Shown here piece after piece: positions 51,445-59,451 of a stretch of 64,000 nucleotides of DNA; position 1 is the first letter of the stretch, and each line of letters starts with the position of its first letter. The position numbers and the translations under genes are program-made. Origin of the DNA: Luteimonas sp. FCS-9 (GTDB lineage: Bacteria; Pseudomonadota; Gammaproteobacteria; Xanthomonadales; Xanthomonadaceae); contig NZ_LASZ01000005.1 in assembly GCF_001014645.1 (NCBI RefSeq), forward strand, positions 124,001 to 188,000, in the 5' to 3' direction. A model generated the notes under the pieces. It was not told the DNA's origin. It ran no database searches and saw only the letters and a list, made by a program, of their open reading frames with translations.

Positions 51445-52811
51445 CGGAACGGCATGCGGCCCATGCCGCCCATCATGCCCTGCAGGCCGCGCATCATGCC
51501 CTTCATGCCGCCGCGAGCCATCTTGCCCATCATCTTTTCCATCTGCATGTACTGCTTCATCAGCTTGTTGACGTCGGCCGGCGTCGTGCCCGAGCCGGCG
51601 GCGATGCGCGCGCGGCGCGAGCCGTTGAGCAGGGTCGGGTTGCGCCGCTCCTTCTTGGTCATCGAGTCGATGATCGCGATCATCCGCGGCACTTCCTTGT
51701 TCTGCTGGACCTGCTGCTTGAGGTGCTCGGGCACCTGGCCCAGGCCCGGCAGCTTCTCCATCAGGCTGCCGATGCCGCCCATGTTCTGCATCTGCTCGAG
51801 CTGGTCCTTCATGTCGTTGAGGTCGAACTTCTTGCCCTTGGCGACCTTCTGCGCGAGCTTGGCCGCCTTGTCCTTGTCGACCTGGTGCTCGACCTGCTCG
51901 ACCAGCGACAGCACGTCGCCCATGTCGAGGATGCGGCTGGCCACGCGTTCGGGGTGGAAGACGTCGAGCCCGTCGACCTTTTCGCCGGTGCCGACGAACT
52001 TGATCGGCTTGCCGGTGATGTAGCGCACCGACAGCGCCGCGCCGCCGCGGGCATCGCCGTCGGTCTTGGTCAGCACCACGCCGGTCAGCGGCAGCGCCTC
52101 GCCGAAGGCCTTGGCGGTGTTGGCCGCGTCCTGGCCGGTCATCGAGTCGACGACGAACAGCGTCTCGACCGGATTGACCGCGGCGTGCAGCGCCTTGATC
52201 TCGGCCATCATCGCCTCGTCGATCGCCAGGCGACCGGCGGTGTCGACCAGCAGCACGTCGATGAACGACTTGCGCGCATCGGCGATCGCCGCGCGCACGA
52301 TGTCCACCGGCTGCTGCGAGGATTCGGACGGGAAGAAACGCACGTCGACCTGCTCGGCCAGCGTGCGCAACTGCTCGATCGCGGCCGGGCGGTAGACGTC
52401 GGCGCTGACGACCATGACCTTCTTCTTGCGCTTTTCCTTCAGCAGCTTGGCCAGCTTGCCGACGGTGGTCGTCTTGCCCGCGCCCTGCAGGCCGGCCATC
52501 AGCACGACGGCCGGCGCCGGCACGGCGAGGTTGAGCTCGGTCGCCTGGGCGCCCATGACCGCGGTCAGCTCGTCGCGCACCACCTTGATCAGCGCCTGGC
52601 CCGGGGTCAGCGACTTGAGCACTTCCTGGCCGACCGCGCGGACCTTGATCCGTTCGATCAGCGCCTGCACCACCGGCAGCGCGACGTCGGCCTCCAGCAA
52701 CGCGATACGCACCTCGCGGGTCGCCTCGCGGATGTTCTCCTCGGTCAGGCGGCCACGCCCGCGCAGGCGCTCGATGGTGCCGGACAGGCGCTGGGTCAGG
52801 GACTCGAACAT
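51441..52811 (-). CDS. ffh: Signal recognition particle protein Ffh
   Basis: Ffh binds 4.5S RNA and signal sequences and targets ribosomes to the membrane through FtsY. The 456-residue protein has the N domain (RLSGTIERLRGRGRLTEENI) and the G domain with P-loop VVLMAGLQGAGKTTTVGKLA (GLQGAGKT at residues 107-114). The G3/G4 region has DVLLVDTAGRLAIDEAMMAE and VVLTKTDGDARGGAALSVRY. The Met-rich M domain ends MEKMMGKMARGGMKGMMRGL. The ATG is at 52809-52811, with TATAAT about 33 nt upstream. It heads the operon with the nitronate monooxygenase and pabC genes and is divergent from a membrane protein gene. Confidence 0.98.
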   Translation of the reverse strand: MFESLTQRLSGTIERLRGRGRLTEENIREATREVRIALLEADVALPVVQALIERIKVRAVGQEVLKSLTPGQALIKVVRDELTAVMGAQATELNLAVPAPAVVLMAGLQGAGKTTTVGKLAKLLKEKRKKKVMVVSADVYRPAAIEQLRTLAEQVDVRFFPSESSQQPVDIVRAAIADARKSFIDVLLVDTAGRLAIDEAMMAEIKALHAAVNPVETLFVVDSMTGQDAANTAKAFGEALPLTGVVLTKTDGDARGGAALSVRYITGKPIKFVGTGEKVDGLDVFHPERVASRILDMGDVLSLVEQVEHQVDKDKAAKLAQKVAKGKKFDLNDMKDQLEQMQNMGGIGSLMEKLPGLGQVPEHLKQQVQQNKEVPRMIAIIDSMTKKERRNPTLLNGSRRARIAAGSGTTPADVNKLMKQYMQMEKMMGKMARGGMKGMMRGLQGMMGGMGRMPFR

Positions 52812-52843
52812 GCGGGACTCGGGCTGGCGGAAAACGGGCGGCG

Positions 52844-52849
52844 ATTATA
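52844..52849 (-). promoter_or_regulatory. -10 element for ffh
   Basis: TATAAT on the minus strand, preceded by GGC and followed by CGCCGC, 33 nt before the ffh start. The -35 region is GC-rich and unconvincing. Confidence 0.5.
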
Positions 52850-52927
52850 GCCCGCGCGCCCCGGCGGCCCGGCCCGCGACGATGCGCGGCAGGCGCGTTC
52901 GGGGCGTTCCTGTGCGACACTTCCGCG

Positions 52928-53716
52928 ATGACAATGGTTCTCATCGCAGCCCTGTTCTATCTGGCCGCTGCCGCGGCGCTCGTGCGCGGCGTCGGGCGCG
53001 ACCCCGCGCCCGGTAACGCCTGGTGGGCGGTGCCGGCCGGCGCGGCGGTCGCGCTGCATGCCGGCGCGCACGTGCTGGTCTGGCGCGACGTGGGCACCGA
53101 GCTGCATTTCTACGCGGCACTGTCGCTGGTCGGCCTGGGCATGGCGGTGCTGACGATGCTCTACGACATCCGCGGGCGCATGGCCGCGCTGGGCGTGATC
53201 GTGTTCCCGATCGCCGCCGCGGCGCTGGTCGCCTACGGCCAGGGCGCGCACGTCGCCTCCAGCGTCCCGGACTGGCGGCTGCAGCTGCACGCCTGGTTCG
53301 CCCTGTTGTCCTACGCCACGCTCGCGGTCGCCGCGCTGCTCGCGCTGCTGCTGTGGGCGCAGGAGCGCGCGCTGCGCCGGCGCGAATTCCACCGCTGGCT
53401 CCGCGCACTGCCGCCGCTGACCGAACTCGAGTCGCTGCTGTTCCGCACGATCTGGGTCGGCTTCGCGCTGCTGACCGCGACGCTGGTCACCGGCGTGCTG
53501 TTCGTCGACGACTTCTTCGCCCAGCACCTGATCCACAAGACCGTGCTGAGCGTGCTGTCGTGGCTGGCCTTCGGGGCGTTGCTGCTCGGCCGCTGGCGCC
53601 ACGGCTGGCGCGGCACCCGCGCGGTCGGCTGGACGCTGGTGGCGATGGCGCTGCTGGTGCTGGCGTTCTTCGGCAGCAAGTTCGTGCTGGAGCTGGTGTT
53701 ACGGCGCCCCGGCTGA
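52928..53716 (+). CDS. CcsA/YpjD-type cytochrome c assembly-like membrane protein
   Basis: A 262-residue integral membrane protein with seven to eight hydrophobic helices, of the CcmC/CcsA haem-handling superfamily (YpjD branch). Conserved elements are DWRLQLHAWFALLSYATLAV, with the periplasmic histidine, ESLLFRTIWVGFALLTATLV and FFAQHLIHKTVLSVLSWLAF. The HLIHK and LHAW histidines are probable haem ligands, but the tryptophan-rich WWD loop of CcmC is absent or reduced. In many proteobacteria this gene is divergent from ffh, exactly as here. A function in haem handling is inferred from family. Confidence 0.9.
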   Translation: MTMVLIAALFYLAAAAALVRGVGRDPAPGNAWWAVPAGAAVALHAGAHVLVWRDVGTELHFYAALSLVGLGMAVLTMLYDIRGRMAALGVIVFPIAAAALVAYGQGAHVASSVPDWRLQLHAWFALLSYATLAVAALLALLLWAQERALRRREFHRWLRALPPLTELESLLFRTIWVGFALLTATLVTGVLFVDDFFAQHLIHKTVLSVLSWLAFGALLLGRWRHGWRGTRAVGWTLVAMALLVLAFFGSKFVLELVLRRPG

Positions 53717-53744
53717 GCTTAGCCCACCGATCTGGAAGATTCGC

Positions 53745-54449
53745 ATGCGCGCATGGATGGCCGCCTTCGTACTCGCCGCTTCGATGTCGACCGCCACCGC
53801 GGACGACGAGGCGCGTTCGCCGATCTTCGGCCACATCGAGTTTCTCTGGAACGCACCGGTTGCAGGAGCCGGCGCTCGCCCCGTCGCCCAGGGCCTGTTG
53901 CGTCATCCGGAGACACCCCATCTGGCCTGCTGGAAGACGCAGGGCTTTCCACAACGCGCGGTCGATGTTCGGCTGGAGATCGACGACAGCGCAGGCCGCC
54001 ACACGCTGTGGTCAGGCACCGAAGCTGGAACGGAATCGAAGTTCGTCCGCTGCGCCACGATCGACCTCGCCGCGCTGGGCGTGGCACCCGGCCTGCGCCG
54101 TATCGTCCTGCGTTTCGACGGGCAGATGGCGGCGCAGACCACAATTGAGGTCGCCGAGTCCCTGGCCTCGGCTGCGTTCGCACAAGGCGACCGTATGTAC
54201 GTCCACGGACGGACCAATTATCCAGACGACCTCGCGCCGGCCGACTATGTGGGCCGGTTCGTCTGGGTTCTGGGTTTCGGACCGGACGGCCGAGTGGTGG
54301 ACGTCCAGACTGAAGTCGCCGAAGGGCTGGCCGCGACGCGGTTGCGGACCGCAGGCCAGGCAGCCGCCCGGCTCTACCGCATCGGGCCTGACCCGGCGAA
54401 GCCGCTGCGCCAATTCCGTCAGCCTTACGACATCCGACGCGCTCCCTGA
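53745..54449 (+). CDS. Exported protein of unknown function
   Basis: A 234-residue protein with a signal peptide (MRAWMAAFVLAASMSTATAD). The mature part contains FGHIEFLWNAPVAGAGARPV, two cysteines (HLACWK and VRCATID) and C-terminal GPDGRVVDVQTEVAEGLAAT then RLRTAGQAAARLYRIGPDPA. The end loosely recalls the C-terminal domain of TonB-like proteins (GxVxxVxxxxSSG...A), but there is no N-terminal TonB helix or Pro-rich spacer, so I would not call it a transducer. It starts 28 bp after the membrane protein gene and may share its transcript. AAGATTC is a poor ribosome site. Confidence 0.7.
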   Translation: MRAWMAAFVLAASMSTATADDEARSPIFGHIEFLWNAPVAGAGARPVAQGLLRHPETPHLACWKTQGFPQRAVDVRLEIDDSAGRHTLWSGTEAGTESKFVRCATIDLAALGVAPGLRRIVLRFDGQMAAQTTIEVAESLASAAFAQGDRMYVHGRTNYPDDLAPADYVGRFVWVLGFGPDGRVVDVQTEVAEGLAATRLRTAGQAAARLYRIGPDPAKPLRQFRQPYDIRRAP

Positions 54450-54514
54450 ACGACAGCGCCAGCGCCTGAACCGATGCCAGCCGCGTGCCTGAACAGCGTT
54501 TGTCGGGGCAATAC

Positions 54515-54548
54515 TTGCATTGACAACAATTGCAGAGGCGAGGAATAT
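54515..54548 (+). promoter_or_regulatory. Promoter and probable autorepressor site of the marR-efflux operon
   Basis: A perfect -35, TTGACA (54520-54525), sits inside an imperfect inverted repeat TTGCATTG-ACAA-CAATTGCA (54515-54534, one-base slip). A -10-like GAATAT follows after 17 bp (54543-54548). Binding there would block RNA polymerase. MarR-family repressors usually bind such sites at their own promoter. The predicted start point would be only a few bases before the ATG at 54557, so the transcript may be nearly leaderless. Confidence 0.55.
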
Positions 54549-54556
54549 CCGCCGCC

Positions 54557-55018
54557 ATGTCGTCGCCTCCCCGCCCGTGTGCCTCTGCCAGCGGCTCGTC
54601 GCTGGGCCTGCTGTTCCGGCAGGTCCGCGACGCCATGTGGGCGCGCATGGCCGACGAGCTCGCCCGGGCCGGCCACGAGTTGAGCTTCAGCCAGTACATC
54701 ACGCTGAAGAAGCTGGCGCTGGGCACCAGCAACGCGACCGACCTGGCGCGCGCGGCCGAGCTCAACCCCGGCGCGATGACCCGGCTGATCGACAAGCTGA
54801 TCGACCGCGGCCTGGTCGAACGCCATGCCAATCCGGACGACCGCCGCGTGGTGCGCATCCGCCTCAGCGCACAGGGCGATGCCATCTGGCGCGACATCGA
54901 CCAGTGCGGCAACCGCGTGCGCGAACGCGCGATGTCGGGCATGGACGACGCCCAGCGGCAGCAGTTCATCCGGCTGCTCGAACAGGTCCGCGACAACCTC
55001 TCCTTCCCCGGACAGTGA
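54557..55018 (+). CDS. MarR-family transcriptional regulator of the efflux operon
   Basis: A 153-residue winged-helix MarR regulator. The N-terminal dimerisation helix (LGLLFRQVRDAMWARMADEL) precedes the DNA-binding domain: LSFSQYITLKKLALGTSNAT, then DLARAAELNPGAMTRLIDKL and the wing DRGLVERHANPDDRRVVRIR. It is first in the order marR-outer membrane factor-emrA-emrB, so a local drug- or phenolic-responsive repressor (EmrR-like) is likely. The ATG at 54557 gives MSSPPRPCASAS; the in-frame TTG at 54530 is inside the operator. The outer membrane gene starts 2 bp after the stop. Confidence 0.92.
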   Translation: MSSPPRPCASASGSSLGLLFRQVRDAMWARMADELARAGHELSFSQYITLKKLALGTSNATDLARAAELNPGAMTRLIDKLIDRGLVERHANPDDRRVVRIRLSAQGDAIWRDIDQCGNRVRERAMSGMDDAQRQQFIRLLEQVRDNLSFPGQ

Positions 55019-55020
55019 CC

Positions 55021-56511
55021 ATGCCTCCTTCCACGACACGCGCCCGGCGACGGGCGCCGGCCGCGGCGTTGCCGATCGTCGCCGCGCTGCTGCTCGCAGG
55101 CTGCGTCAGCAGCCGGGGCCTGGCGCCGCAGCTCACGCCCACCGATGCCGATACGCTCGTCGCCGGCCGCAGCCTGGCGGGCACGCCGCTCAGCGCCGCC
55201 GGCTTCCCGCGCGGCGACTGGTGGACCGCGTTCGGCGATCCGCAGCTCGACGCATTGATCATCGAGGCGCTGCGCGACAGCCCGACGCTGGCCGCCGCCG
55301 ATGCCCGCGCCCGCAGCGCTCAGGCGCAGGCCGGGCTCGCCGATGCGCAGCGCCGGCCGACGCTCGGCGCCAGCGCGCGCGTCAGCGGCGTGCGGCTGCC
55401 CGAGACGATCGCGCCCGACCCGGTCGGCGGCGACTTCAAGGCCAGCGGCGTGCTGATGCTCGACTTCGCATGGGCGCCCGACCTGTGGGGCGGCCAGCGC
55501 GCGGCATTCGAGGCCGCCGCCGGCCAGGCGCGCGCGGCCGAGGTCGATGCGCAGGCCGCGCGCCTGACGCTGTCGTCGAACGTCGCCCGCACCTACGTCG
55601 CGCTGGCACAGGCCTTCGATGCGCAGGACGTGGCGCAGCGCGAGATCGACCGCGCCACCCGTCTGCGCGATCTTGCGCGCCAGCGCGTGGAGGCCGGCCT
55701 CGACAACCAGTTGCAGCTGCGCAACGCCGACACCGCGATCGGCATCGCACGCCAGCAGGCGCAGGCCGCGCAGCAGCAGATCGACGCGCTGCGCAACGCG
55801 CTGGCCGCGCTGCTGGGCAAGGGCCCGGACCGCGGCCTGGACGTCGCCCGCCCCCGCCTGCTGCAGGCCTCGGCCCCGTCGGTGCCGGCCGTGTTGCCGA
55901 GCGAGCTGCTGGGCCATCGCGCCGACGTCGTCGCCGCGCGCTGGCGCGTCGAGGCCGCCGCCCGCGGCGTGGACGCCGCCCAGGCCGCGTTCAGGCCGAG
56001 CGTCAACCTCAGCGCGCTGGTCGGCCTCGCGGCGGGCAGCCTGTCGGACCTGTTCGGCAGCGACGCGGTGCTCGGCTTCGGCGGCCCCGCGCTCAGCCTG
56101 CCGATCTTCGATGGCGGCCGGCTGCGTGCGGGCCTGGCGCAGCGCGACGCCGACTACGATGCCGCGGTCGCGGCCTACGATCAGACGCTGGTCGCCGCGC
56201 TGCGCGAGGTGGCCGACGCGCTGCAGGCCGCGCGCGCACTCGATGCGCAGATCGGTACCGTCGCCGACGCGACCGAGGCCGCCCGCCAGGCCTTCTCGCT
56301 CGCCGACACCCGCTATCGCGCCGGCATCGGCAACCAGCTCGACGTCCTCGCCGCGCAGCGTCCGCTGTTCCAGCTCGAGCAGCAGCTCGCCACGCTGCGT
56401 GCGCAGCGGCTCGGCGCCGCGGTCGACCTCGACCGCGCGCTCGGCGGCGGCCTGACGCCCGCCGCGCCCTCCCCTTCCACGCAGAACCAAGCCGGGGCGA
56501 CCACGCCATGA
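55021..56511 (+). CDS. Outer membrane efflux lipoprotein (OprM/NodT family)
   Basis: A 496-residue TolC-like outer membrane channel of a tripartite pump. The lipoprotein signal is PIVAALLLAGCVSSRG with lipobox LAGC (Cys28). The typical start PRGDWWTAFGDPQLDALIIE follows. Two structurally repeated outer-membrane-efflux domains are visible: LDFAWAPDLWGGQRAAFEAA in the first and LSLPIFDGGRLRAGLAQRDA in the second. ALAALLGKGPDRGL and PSELLGHRADVVAARWRVEA are family hallmarks. The stop overlaps the emrA start (ATGA). It is the exit duct for the EmrAB pair. Confidence 0.95.
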   Translation: MPPSTTRARRRAPAAALPIVAALLLAGCVSSRGLAPQLTPTDADTLVAGRSLAGTPLSAAGFPRGDWWTAFGDPQLDALIIEALRDSPTLAAADARARSAQAQAGLADAQRRPTLGASARVSGVRLPETIAPDPVGGDFKASGVLMLDFAWAPDLWGGQRAAFEAAAGQARAAEVDAQAARLTLSSNVARTYVALAQAFDAQDVAQREIDRATRLRDLARQRVEAGLDNQLQLRNADTAIGIARQQAQAAQQQIDALRNALAALLGKGPDRGLDVARPRLLQASAPSVPAVLPSELLGHRADVVAARWRVEAAARGVDAAQAAFRPSVNLSALVGLAAGSLSDLFGSDAVLGFGGPALSLPIFDGGRLRAGLAQRDADYDAAVAAYDQTLVAALREVADALQAARALDAQIGTVADATEAARQAFSLADTRYRAGIGNQLDVLAAQRPLFQLEQQLATLRAQRLGAAVDLDRALGGGLTPAAPSPSTQNQAGATTP

Positions 56512-57695
56512 CTTCCGAACCCAACACCGCCACCCCGCCGCAGAAGAACGGCAAGCGCCGCCGCGCCCTCACGATCCTCGCCACCGTCGCCATCGTCGCC
56601 GGCGCCGGCTGGGCCGCGTGGTATCTGCTGGTCGCGCGCTGGCACCAGGACACCGACGACGCCTACGTGCAGGGCAACGTCGTCAGCATCGTGCCGCAGA
56701 CGATGGGCACGGTCGTCTCGATCGACGCCGACGAGGGCATGCGCGTCGAGGCCGGCCAAGCGCTGGTGCACCTCGATTCCAACGACGCGCAGGTCGCCTA
56801 CGACCAGGCGGTCGCGAACCTCGCCGGCACGGTCCGCCAGGTGCGCGGCCTCTACAGCAGCGTCGAATCCGGCCAGGCCGAACTGGCCGCGCGTCAGGTC
56901 GCCGTTCGCCAGGCGCGCGAGGACGTCAGGCGCCGCGAGGGCCTGGTCGCCAGCGGCGCGGTCTCGCGCGAGGAACTCGCCCACGCCCGCGACGTGCTGG
57001 CCGGCGCGGAGGCCGCGCTGTCGGCCTCGCAGGGCCAGCTCTCGCGCAGCCGCGCGCTGGTCGACGCGACCGAGGTCGCCAGCCAGCCGCAGGTCCAGGC
57101 CGCTGCCGCGCAGCTGCGTCAGGCCTGGCTGGACCTGCAGCGCATGGCCATCGTCGCGCCGGTGTCGGGCCACGTCGCCCGGCGCGAGGTGCAGTTGGGC
57201 CAGCGTGTGCAGCCGGGCAACACGCTGATGACGATCGTGCCGCTGGAACAGGTGTGGGTGGAGGCCAACTTCAAGGAGACCCAGCTCACCGGCATGCGCA
57301 TCGGCCAGCCGGTCGAGGTGCGCGCCGACCTCTACGGCGGCGACGTGCGCTACACCGGCAAGGTCGCCAGCCTCGGCATGGGCACCGGCAGCGCGTTCTC
57401 GCTGCTGCCGGCGCAGAACGCCAGCGGCAACTGGATCAAGATCGTCCAGCGCGTGCCCGTGCGCATCGAACTCGACCCCGCGCAACTGGCCGAGCATCCG
57501 CTGCGTCTTGGCCTGAGCATGCACGTCGATGTCGCCGTGCGCGACCAGGACGGCCCGGTGCTGGCCACGGCGCAGGCGCCGCGCGCCGCGCCGCTGCTGT
57601 CGACCGACGCCTATGCAGAGCAGCTGGCGCAGGCCGATGCGCTGATCACGCGCACGATCGAGGCCAACCTGCCCCAGCTCGCCGCCCGCCGCTGA
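56508..57695 (+). CDS. emrA: EmrA-family periplasmic adaptor (membrane fusion protein)
   Basis: A 395-residue adaptor that connects the EmrB transporter to the outer membrane channel. One N-terminal helix (ALTILATVAIVAGAGWAAWY) is followed by the TDDAYVQGNVVSIVPQTMGT biotinyl-lipoyl domain. A helical hairpin (QAREDVRRREGLVASGAVSR and LDLQRMAIVAPVSGHVARRE) and beta-barrel (VWVEANFKETQLTGMRIGQP) complete it. The DTDDAYVQG and EANFKETQL strings are EmrA signatures. The ATG overlaps the previous stop. EmrAB pumps export uncouplers, phenolics or hydrophobic drugs; the actual substrate is not known. Confidence 0.95.
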   Translation: MTSEPNTATPPQKNGKRRRALTILATVAIVAGAGWAAWYLLVARWHQDTDDAYVQGNVVSIVPQTMGTVVSIDADEGMRVEAGQALVHLDSNDAQVAYDQAVANLAGTVRQVRGLYSSVESGQAELAARQVAVRQAREDVRRREGLVASGAVSREELAHARDVLAGAEAALSASQGQLSRSRALVDATEVASQPQVQAAAAQLRQAWLDLQRMAIVAPVSGHVARREVQLGQRVQPGNTLMTIVPLEQVWVEANFKETQLTGMRIGQPVEVRADLYGGDVRYTGKVASLGMGTGSAFSLLPAQNASGNWIKIVQRVPVRIELDPAQLAEHPLRLGLSMHVDVAVRDQDGPVLATAQAPRAAPLLSTDAYAEQLAQADALITRTIEANLPQLAARR

Positions 57696-57719
57696 GCCGC
57701 CCCCGGCATCGAGCCCGCC

Positions 57720-59294
57720 ATGTCCACGACCACTGCCGACGCGCCGGGCGCCCCCGCCCCGGCCGCCTCATCCGCCTTCCGTCCGCCGAACCTGGCGCTG
57801 ACGACGATCGGCCTTGCGCTGGCGTCGTTCATGCAGGTGCTCGACATCACGATCGCCAACGTCTCGCTGCCGACGATCGCCGGCAACCTCGGCGCGAGCT
57901 CCAACCAGGCGACGTGGGTGATCACCTCGTTCGCGGTCAGCAACGCGATCGCATTGCCGCTGACCGGCTTCATGACCCGCCGCTTCGGCGAGCGCAAGCT
58001 GTTCGTGTGGGCGACGTTCGCGTTCGTGATCGCCTCGCTGCTGTGCGGACTGGCGTCGAGCATGGGCTTCCTGGTCGCCGCGCGCGCGCTGCAGGGCTTC
58101 GTCGCCGGCCCGATGTACCCGGTGACCCAGGCGCTGCTGATCTCGATCTATCCCCCGGCCAAGCGCGGCCAGGCGATCGCGCTGCTGGCGATGGTCACCG
58201 TGGTCGCGCCGATCTGCGGCCCGATCCTCGGCGGCTGGATCACCGACAACTACAGCTGGGAATGGATCTTCTTCATCAACGTGCCGATCGGCATCTTCGC
58301 CAGCCTCGTGGTCGCCAGCCAGTTGCGCGGGCGCCCGGAGAAGCTAGAGAAGCCGAAGATGGACTACGTCGGCCTGATCACGCTGATCGTCGGCGTCGGC
58401 GCGCTGCAGACGCTGCTCGACCTGGGCAACGAGGAGGACTGGTTCGCGTCGACGAAAATCGTGTGGTTGGCGATCGCCTCGGTGCTGGGCCTGGCGGTGT
58501 TCCTGATCTGGGAGCTCACCGAGAAGGACCCGATCGTCAACCTGCGGCTGTTCCGGCACCGCAACTTCGCCTTCGGCACGCTCGCGATGGTGCTCGGCTA
58601 CTCGGCGTTCTTCGCCGTGGGCCTGCTGGTGCCGCTGTGGCTGCAGCGCAACCTCGGCTACACGCCGATCTGGGCGGGCTTCGCGACCGCGCCGATCGGC
58701 ATCCTGCCCGTGCTGCTCACGCCGCTGGTGGGCAAGTACGCGACCCGCTTCGACCTGCGCATCCTGGCCACGTTCGCGTTCATGGTGATGGCGTTCACCA
58801 GCTTCATCCGCTCGGGCTTCAACCTGGAGGTCGACTTCCAGCACGTGGCGACGGTGCAATTGTGGCAGGGCCTGGGCGTGGCGCTGTTCTTCATGCCGGT
58901 GCTGACGATCCTGCTGTCGGACCTCGAACCGCACGAGATCGCCGCCGGCTCGGGCCTGGCGACGTTCGTGCGCACGCTCGGCGGCAGCTTCGCGGCGTCG
59001 CTGACCACCTGGGCCTGGAACCAGCGCAGCACCATCCACCACGCGCAGCTGACCGAGCACATCCCCGCGCACGATCCGGCGATCCAGCAGACCGTCGCCG
59101 CGCTCGGCCAGGGCGACGTGCAGCGCGGCGCGATGATGCTCGATCAGATGATCGCCCAACAGGCCACGCAGATCGGTTTCAACGAGATCTTCCACCTGCT
59201 GGGCATCCTGTTCCTGCTGGTGATCGCGTTTGTCTGGATGGCGCGGCCGCCGTTCGCGGCGAAGGTGGGCGGCGCGGCCTCCGGCGGGCACTGA
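57720..59294 (+). CDS. emrB: EmrB-family MFS drug transporter (DHA2, 14 helices)
   Basis: A 524-residue proton-driven exporter with about 14 membrane helices. Motif D1 is ASFMQVLDITIANVSLPTIA. Motif A is GFMTRRFGERKLFVWATFAF. Motif C is MVTVVAPICGPILGGWITDN followed by WEWIFFINVPIG, the mark of antiporters. The long central and C-terminal hydrophobic parts are intact (LLGILFLLVIAFVWMARPPF). The ATG at 57720 is 25 bp after the emrA stop. It is the last gene of the operon; a palindromic repeat lies downstream in the convergent gap. Confidence 0.95.
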   Translation: MSTTTADAPGAPAPAASSAFRPPNLALTTIGLALASFMQVLDITIANVSLPTIAGNLGASSNQATWVITSFAVSNAIALPLTGFMTRRFGERKLFVWATFAFVIASLLCGLASSMGFLVAARALQGFVAGPMYPVTQALLISIYPPAKRGQAIALLAMVTVVAPICGPILGGWITDNYSWEWIFFINVPIGIFASLVVASQLRGRPEKLEKPKMDYVGLITLIVGVGALQTLLDLGNEEDWFASTKIVWLAIASVLGLAVFLIWELTEKDPIVNLRLFRHRNFAFGTLAMVLGYSAFFAVGLLVPLWLQRNLGYTPIWAGFATAPIGILPVLLTPLVGKYATRFDLRILATFAFMVMAFTSFIRSGFNLEVDFQHVATVQLWQGLGVALFFMPVLTILLSDLEPHEIAAGSGLATFVRTLGGSFAASLTTWAWNQRSTIHHAQLTEHIPAHDPAIQQTVAALGQGDVQRGAMMLDQMIAQQATQIGFNEIFHLLGILFLLVIAFVWMARPPFAAKVGGAASGGH

Positions 59295-59385
59295 GCCGGC
59301 GCGCCCGCGCGAACGACGTTCCGACCACAGGCGCACTTTCCTGCGCGCGCGATAGGCATTCGATGGCAGCGTGCCTCATGCCCCT

Positions 59386-59451
59386 GTAGGAGCGCGCTCG
59401 CGCGCGATGAAGCGTTCCGGTAAATGCCCTCGCGCGCGAGCGCGCGCCTAC
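59386..59451. repeat. REP-like palindromic pair overlapping the end of the PAP2-like gene
   Basis: GTAGGAGCGCGCTCGCGCGCG, a spacer of about 25 bases, then the inverse arm GCGCGCGAGCGCGCGCCTAC. The TAG stop of the leftward PAP2-like gene (59448-59450) lies in the right-hand end, as at asd. It occupies the convergent gap after emrB. Confidence 0.82.

Noticed and set aside
53745..54449. TonB energy-transducer protein
   Set aside because: Only the C-terminal part loosely resembles TonB; the N-terminal membrane helix and Pro-rich spacer are missing and a cleavable signal peptide is present.
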